DNA of 8,112 nucleotides, taken from assembly GCA_009925805.1 (NCBI GenBank), contig RFQF01000087.1, positions 1 to 8,112 of the forward strand. The letters run 5' to 3'. The position numbers and the translations under genes were made by a program. Source of the stretch: Flavobacteriia bacterium (GTDB lineage: Bacteria > Bacteroidota > Bacteroidia > Flavobacteriales_D > Crocinitomicaceae). Shown one piece after another: positions 5,934 to 8,112 of the stretch (within the stretch, counting starts at the first letter, position 1; the number at the start of each line of letters is the position of its first letter). A model generated the notes under the pieces. It was not told the origin of the DNA. It did not search any database and saw nothing but the letters and a program-made list of their open reading frames with translations.

Positions 5934-6994
5934 TAATCGCGGTAATCGTGGCAGGTGTCGGGGTGATTGGAGGTCTCTTAATGCTTCCAAAACTGAAGGT
6001 TTATTGGGCAGGAATGACGGTATCCGTCAATCAAGAAAGCCGTCCTTTTTTAATAAAAGACTCCATAAGTCCCGAAGCATTGGCTGAATCCTTGAAAAAC
6101 CAATCCTTCATTGATAACACGGAAGATTTCTTGCGGGTTGCCCGCTATAAACGATTGACCAAATCGCGGATTGCAATCGGGATGTATGAAATTGATCCTC
6201 GAACTTCCTACCGAACGTTGTTGAACGGGTTTACGCTCAATTCTGCCGGGAACGGCAATGCCGAGGTGGAAGTAACTGTAACCTTCAATAATTGCAAAAC
6301 GCTTCAGGAAATGGCCGGAAAAGTATCCAAATCGTTGCGGTTAGATAGCTCCGCATTGATGAATCACCTGCTCGATGGAAACACGTTACGTCAATTTAGT
6401 TTTACACCCGAACAATTGCCTGCCTTGTTCATTCCCAATACCTATCGATTGTTTTACGATACCGATGAAAAGGCCTTTACGAAATTTATGGCGAAAGAAT
6501 TTCATCTTTTTTGGAACGAGCCCAGGACGGCTAAAATGAAATCCATAGGACTCAATGCGCCCAGTGAGGTCGCTACCTTGGCCAGTATCGTTTATGCCGA
6601 ACAATCGCGCAATGCCGACGAATGGCCTATTATTGCAGGGCTTTATTTGAACCGAATCCGTCAAGGAATGAAACTGCAGTCCGATCCCACCTTTAAGTTT
6701 TGTTGGGGAAATCAATTAGATGGGGTTCAGCGCCTGTTAGCGGTGCATAGGAACATTGTTTGTTCTTACAATACCTATCAAATCAAAGGATTGCCTCCCG
6801 GTCCAATCAATCTTCCGAATAAAAAAGTGTTGGAAGCAGTGTTGAATGCCCCAAACGTGGATTTTCTTTATATGTGCGCAAAACCCGATTATTCCGGTCG
6901 CCATAATTTCGCAGTTACGGGTGCGGAGCATATGAAGAATGCCAAGATTTTTCAGGACTGGCTAAGTAAAGAACAACAAAAGAAACAACACTAA
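5903..6994 (+). CDS. mltG: Endolytic murein transglycosylase MltG (YceG-like)
   Basis: This inner-membrane lytic transglycosylase cuts nascent glycan strands and so limits their length. The 363-residue protein begins with a Lys-rich cytoplasmic tail and a single membrane helix (about 9-28), followed by a periplasmic domain. YceG family motifs are FIPNTYRLFY (176-185); ASIVYAE (227-233) with the conserved catalytic-region Glu233; AGLYLNRIRQGMKLQSDPT (245-263); SYNTY (288-292); GLPPGPI (296-302); and the closing HNFAVTGAEH (334-343). The usual first Glu of ASIVEKE is Tyr231 here, but the third-position Glu is kept. The ATG at 5903 lies inside the end of the acetyltransferase gene (31-base overlap) and gives a normal N-in membrane topology. 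The TAA stop overlaps the next ATG by one base (TAATG). Co-transcription with dapF ties precursor supply and strand trimming to one mRNA, by inference. Confidence 0.95.
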   Translation: MSKKSSKKGLIIAVIVAGVGVIGGLLMLPKLKVYWAGMTVSVNQESRPFLIKDSISPEALAESLKNQSFIDNTEDFLRVARYKRLTKSRIAIGMYEIDPRTSYRTLLNGFTLNSAGNGNAEVEVTVTFNNCKTLQEMAGKVSKSLRLDSSALMNHLLDGNTLRQFSFTPEQLPALFIPNTYRLFYDTDEKAFTKFMAKEFHLFWNEPRTAKMKSIGLNAPSEVATLASIVYAEQSRNADEWPIIAGLYLNRIRQGMKLQSDPTFKFCWGNQLDGVQRLLAVHRNIVCSYNTYQIKGLPPGPINLPNKKVLEAVLNAPNVDFLYMCAKPDYSGRHNFAVTGAEHMKNAKIFQDWLSKEQQKKQH

Positions 6995-7983
6995 TGGAGC
7001 GCCGAAAATTTATACAAGTTGGATCCCTTGTCGTTGCTGCAGGTTGGATAAAACCTTTTCAAGGTTCCGAAGTTCCCTCCTTCAGTTTCGAAGAACGCAT
7101 CGAAGGACCTATGATCGTTTCCACGTGGATTCATGGCTTAGAAGCGAATAGAGCGGGGTGGAAGGTACTCGAACAAGGAGGTAGCGCCCTGGATGCCACG
7201 GTAGCCGGTGCCATGCAAACCGAGGCCGATCGTACCAATCGCAGTGTGGGGGTAGGAGGTAGGCCCGACAGGACAGGACACGTCACCCTCGATGCATGCG
7301 TCATGGATGGCGACGGAAGAAGCGGTTCAGTAGGTTTCCTCGAAGGCATTGCCCATCCCGCAGCTGTGGCTAAAGCCGTGATGGAAAAAACGCCCCATGC
7401 CATGCTTGTAGGGGCAGGAGCTCGACAATTTGCCCTCGATTACGGGTTTGAAACGATTAAAACACCGATACCCGAGGTGAAAAAAGAGTATTTGGCGTGG
7501 AAACAGGAAAACAAGGAACTGCTTAAACGCCCGAAAATTAACCATGAAAACCACGATACTATCGGGTTAATCGCCAGGGATGCTCAGGGAAATTTTGGTG
7601 GAACTTGCACCACCAGCGGTTGGGCCTACAAGATGCCCGGAAGACTGGGTGATTCGCCGATCATTGGGGCAGGACTTTTTGTGGATAACGAAGTGGGTGC
7701 TGCCACGGCCACCGGCTTGGGAGAGGCCATCATTCGTGTGGCTGGAAGTGCGATAGTGGTGGAATTGATGCGGAACGGTATGAAACCCTCCGAAGCCTGC
7801 AAAGAGGTGGTCATGCGGATTATACGCAAAAACAAAGACTTAACGGGCCTACAATGTGGATTTATTGCGATGGACAAGCAAGGAAATGTGGGCGGTTTTT
7901 CAGTGTACAATGGCTTCAATTTCGCACTTAAAACCCGTTCGCGCGACGAAATGGTGGATACAGAATTCGACCGTAAATGGTAA
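6994..7983 (+). CDS. Glycosylasparaginase (N4-(beta-N-acetylglucosaminyl)-L-asparaginase), exported
   Basis: This Ntn hydrolase cleaves the GlcNAc-Asn bond left after N-glycoprotein breakdown. The 329-residue precursor starts with ERRKFIQVGSL, a Tat-like twin-arginine signal, and a hydrophobic stretch to about residue 24, so it is probably periplasmic. The autocleavage site is HDTIG (187-191): cleavage before Thr189 would free the N-terminal nucleophile and give alpha and beta subunits. GGRPDRTG (88-95) is specific to glycosylasparaginases as opposed to isoaspartyl peptidases. TSGWAYKMPGR (207-217) and LGDSPIIGAGLFVDN (218-232) form the substrate pocket, with Arg217 and Asp220 matching the alpha-carboxylate/amino-binding pair. 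Similarity to the Elizabethkingia meningoseptica enzyme is strong throughout. One difference noticed is ATGLGE (239-244), where that enzyme has His. The start overlaps the mltG stop by one base, and the 3' end overlaps the next ORF by 7. Confidence 0.94.
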   Translation: MERRKFIQVGSLVVAAGWIKPFQGSEVPSFSFEERIEGPMIVSTWIHGLEANRAGWKVLEQGGSALDATVAGAMQTEADRTNRSVGVGGRPDRTGHVTLDACVMDGDGRSGSVGFLEGIAHPAAVAKAVMEKTPHAMLVGAGARQFALDYGFETIKTPIPEVKKEYLAWKQENKELLKRPKINHENHDTIGLIARDAQGNFGGTCTTSGWAYKMPGRLGDSPIIGAGLFVDNEVGAATATGLGEAIIRVAGSAIVVELMRNGMKPSEACKEVVMRIIRKNKDLTGLQCGFIAMDKQGNVGGFSVYNGFNFALKTRSRDEMVDTEFDRKW

Positions 7984-8112
7984 GGTTTTCCTTGGTAGCC
8001 ATGGTGCTGAGCTTAGGGTTTACCATGGAAGCCCAGCAAGAATACGTGCTGAAATGGGAAGTTCAACATCCAATAACGCAAGAGTGGATTGCTTTGGGTG
8101 AACGAGGTAGCG
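7977..8112 (+). CDS. Secreted protein, 5' end only; possible GH2-type glycosidase
   Basis: An open frame starts at the ATG at 7977, overlapping the glycosylasparaginase stop by seven bases (ATGGTAA), and remains open for 45 codons to the window edge. An in-frame TAA at 7974-7976 makes this ATG the first possible start. The first ~19 residues (MVRFSLVAMVLSLGFTMEA) form a Sec signal peptide, with likely cleavage before QQ. The short mature part has two Trp residues ten apart (Trp27, Trp37) and a Gly-Ser seven residues after the second. This spacing resembles the start of GH2 beta-mannosidases (W...W...VPGT), but 25 residues are too few to decide. A beta-mannosidase would fit the adjacent glycosylasparaginase, because the two act on neighbouring bonds of the N-glycan core. 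Existence of the gene is well supported; the function is a guess. Confidence 0.7.
   Translation, partial: MVRFSLVAMVLSLGFTMEAQQEYVLKWEVQHPITQEWIALGERGS

Noticed and set aside
7856..8101. Plus-strand ORF of 81 codons at the right edge
   Set aside because: It overlaps the glycosylasparaginase end out of frame and competes with the 7977 frame, which has a convincing signal peptide and a coupled start.
1..8112. CRISPR array, tRNA, rRNA, insertion sequence or attachment site
   Set aside because: No regularly spaced repeats, cloverleaf-like segments, transposase motifs or terminal inverted repeats were seen; nearly all bases are in recognised genes.

Overview
The window looks like a chromosomal housekeeping region of a Bacteroidota bacterium, most likely order Flavobacteriales. 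The evidence is: a ~288-residue primary sigma factor without region 1.1; a 482-residue glyceraldehyde-3-phosphate dehydrogenase with a ~130-residue N-terminal extension; no Shine-Dalgarno sequences ahead of the starts; several TAnnTTTG-type -7 boxes in the intergenic gaps; and a glycosylasparaginase very close to the Elizabethkingia enzyme. Genus cannot be assigned from sequence alone. No mobile element, CRISPR array, tRNA or rRNA was seen. Coding density is very high: the longest gene-free stretch is 131 bases.

Left half, minus strand (reading from 4502 down to 1): an HtrA/Do-family periplasmic protease (3033-4502), the primary sigma factor (2035-2901) followed 7 bases after its stop by a clear rho-independent terminator (2004-2028), the long-form GAPDH (529-1977), and the 5' part of an alpha-oxoamine synthase of the serine palmitoyltransferase-like group (1-461), cut by the window edge.

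Right half, plus strand: a tightly packed operon starting from a 109-base divergent promoter region. It encodes diaminopimelate epimerase (dapF, 4612-5391, GTG start), a GNAT acetyltransferase (5388-5933), the endolytic murein transglycosylase MltG (5903-6994), a Tat-like-signal glycosylasparaginase (6994-7983) and the 5' end of a secreted protein (7977 to the window edge), possibly a GH2-type glycosidase. All four junctions overlap (4, 31, 1 and 7 bases), which suggests one mRNA with translational coupling. DapF supplies meso-diaminopimelate for peptidoglycan and MltG trims nascent glycan strands. The last two genes look like an appended N-glycan/glycoprotein catabolic pair.

The genes themselves are mostly recognisable families. 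The points most worth a second look are: GAPDH lacks all three classical NAD-specificity residues; dapF has a -7 box so close to its GTG start that the mRNA may be leaderless; an A AAA AAG slippery heptamer sits two codons before the acetyltransferase stop, in the register that would fuse it to MltG; and two genes are cut by the window edges.
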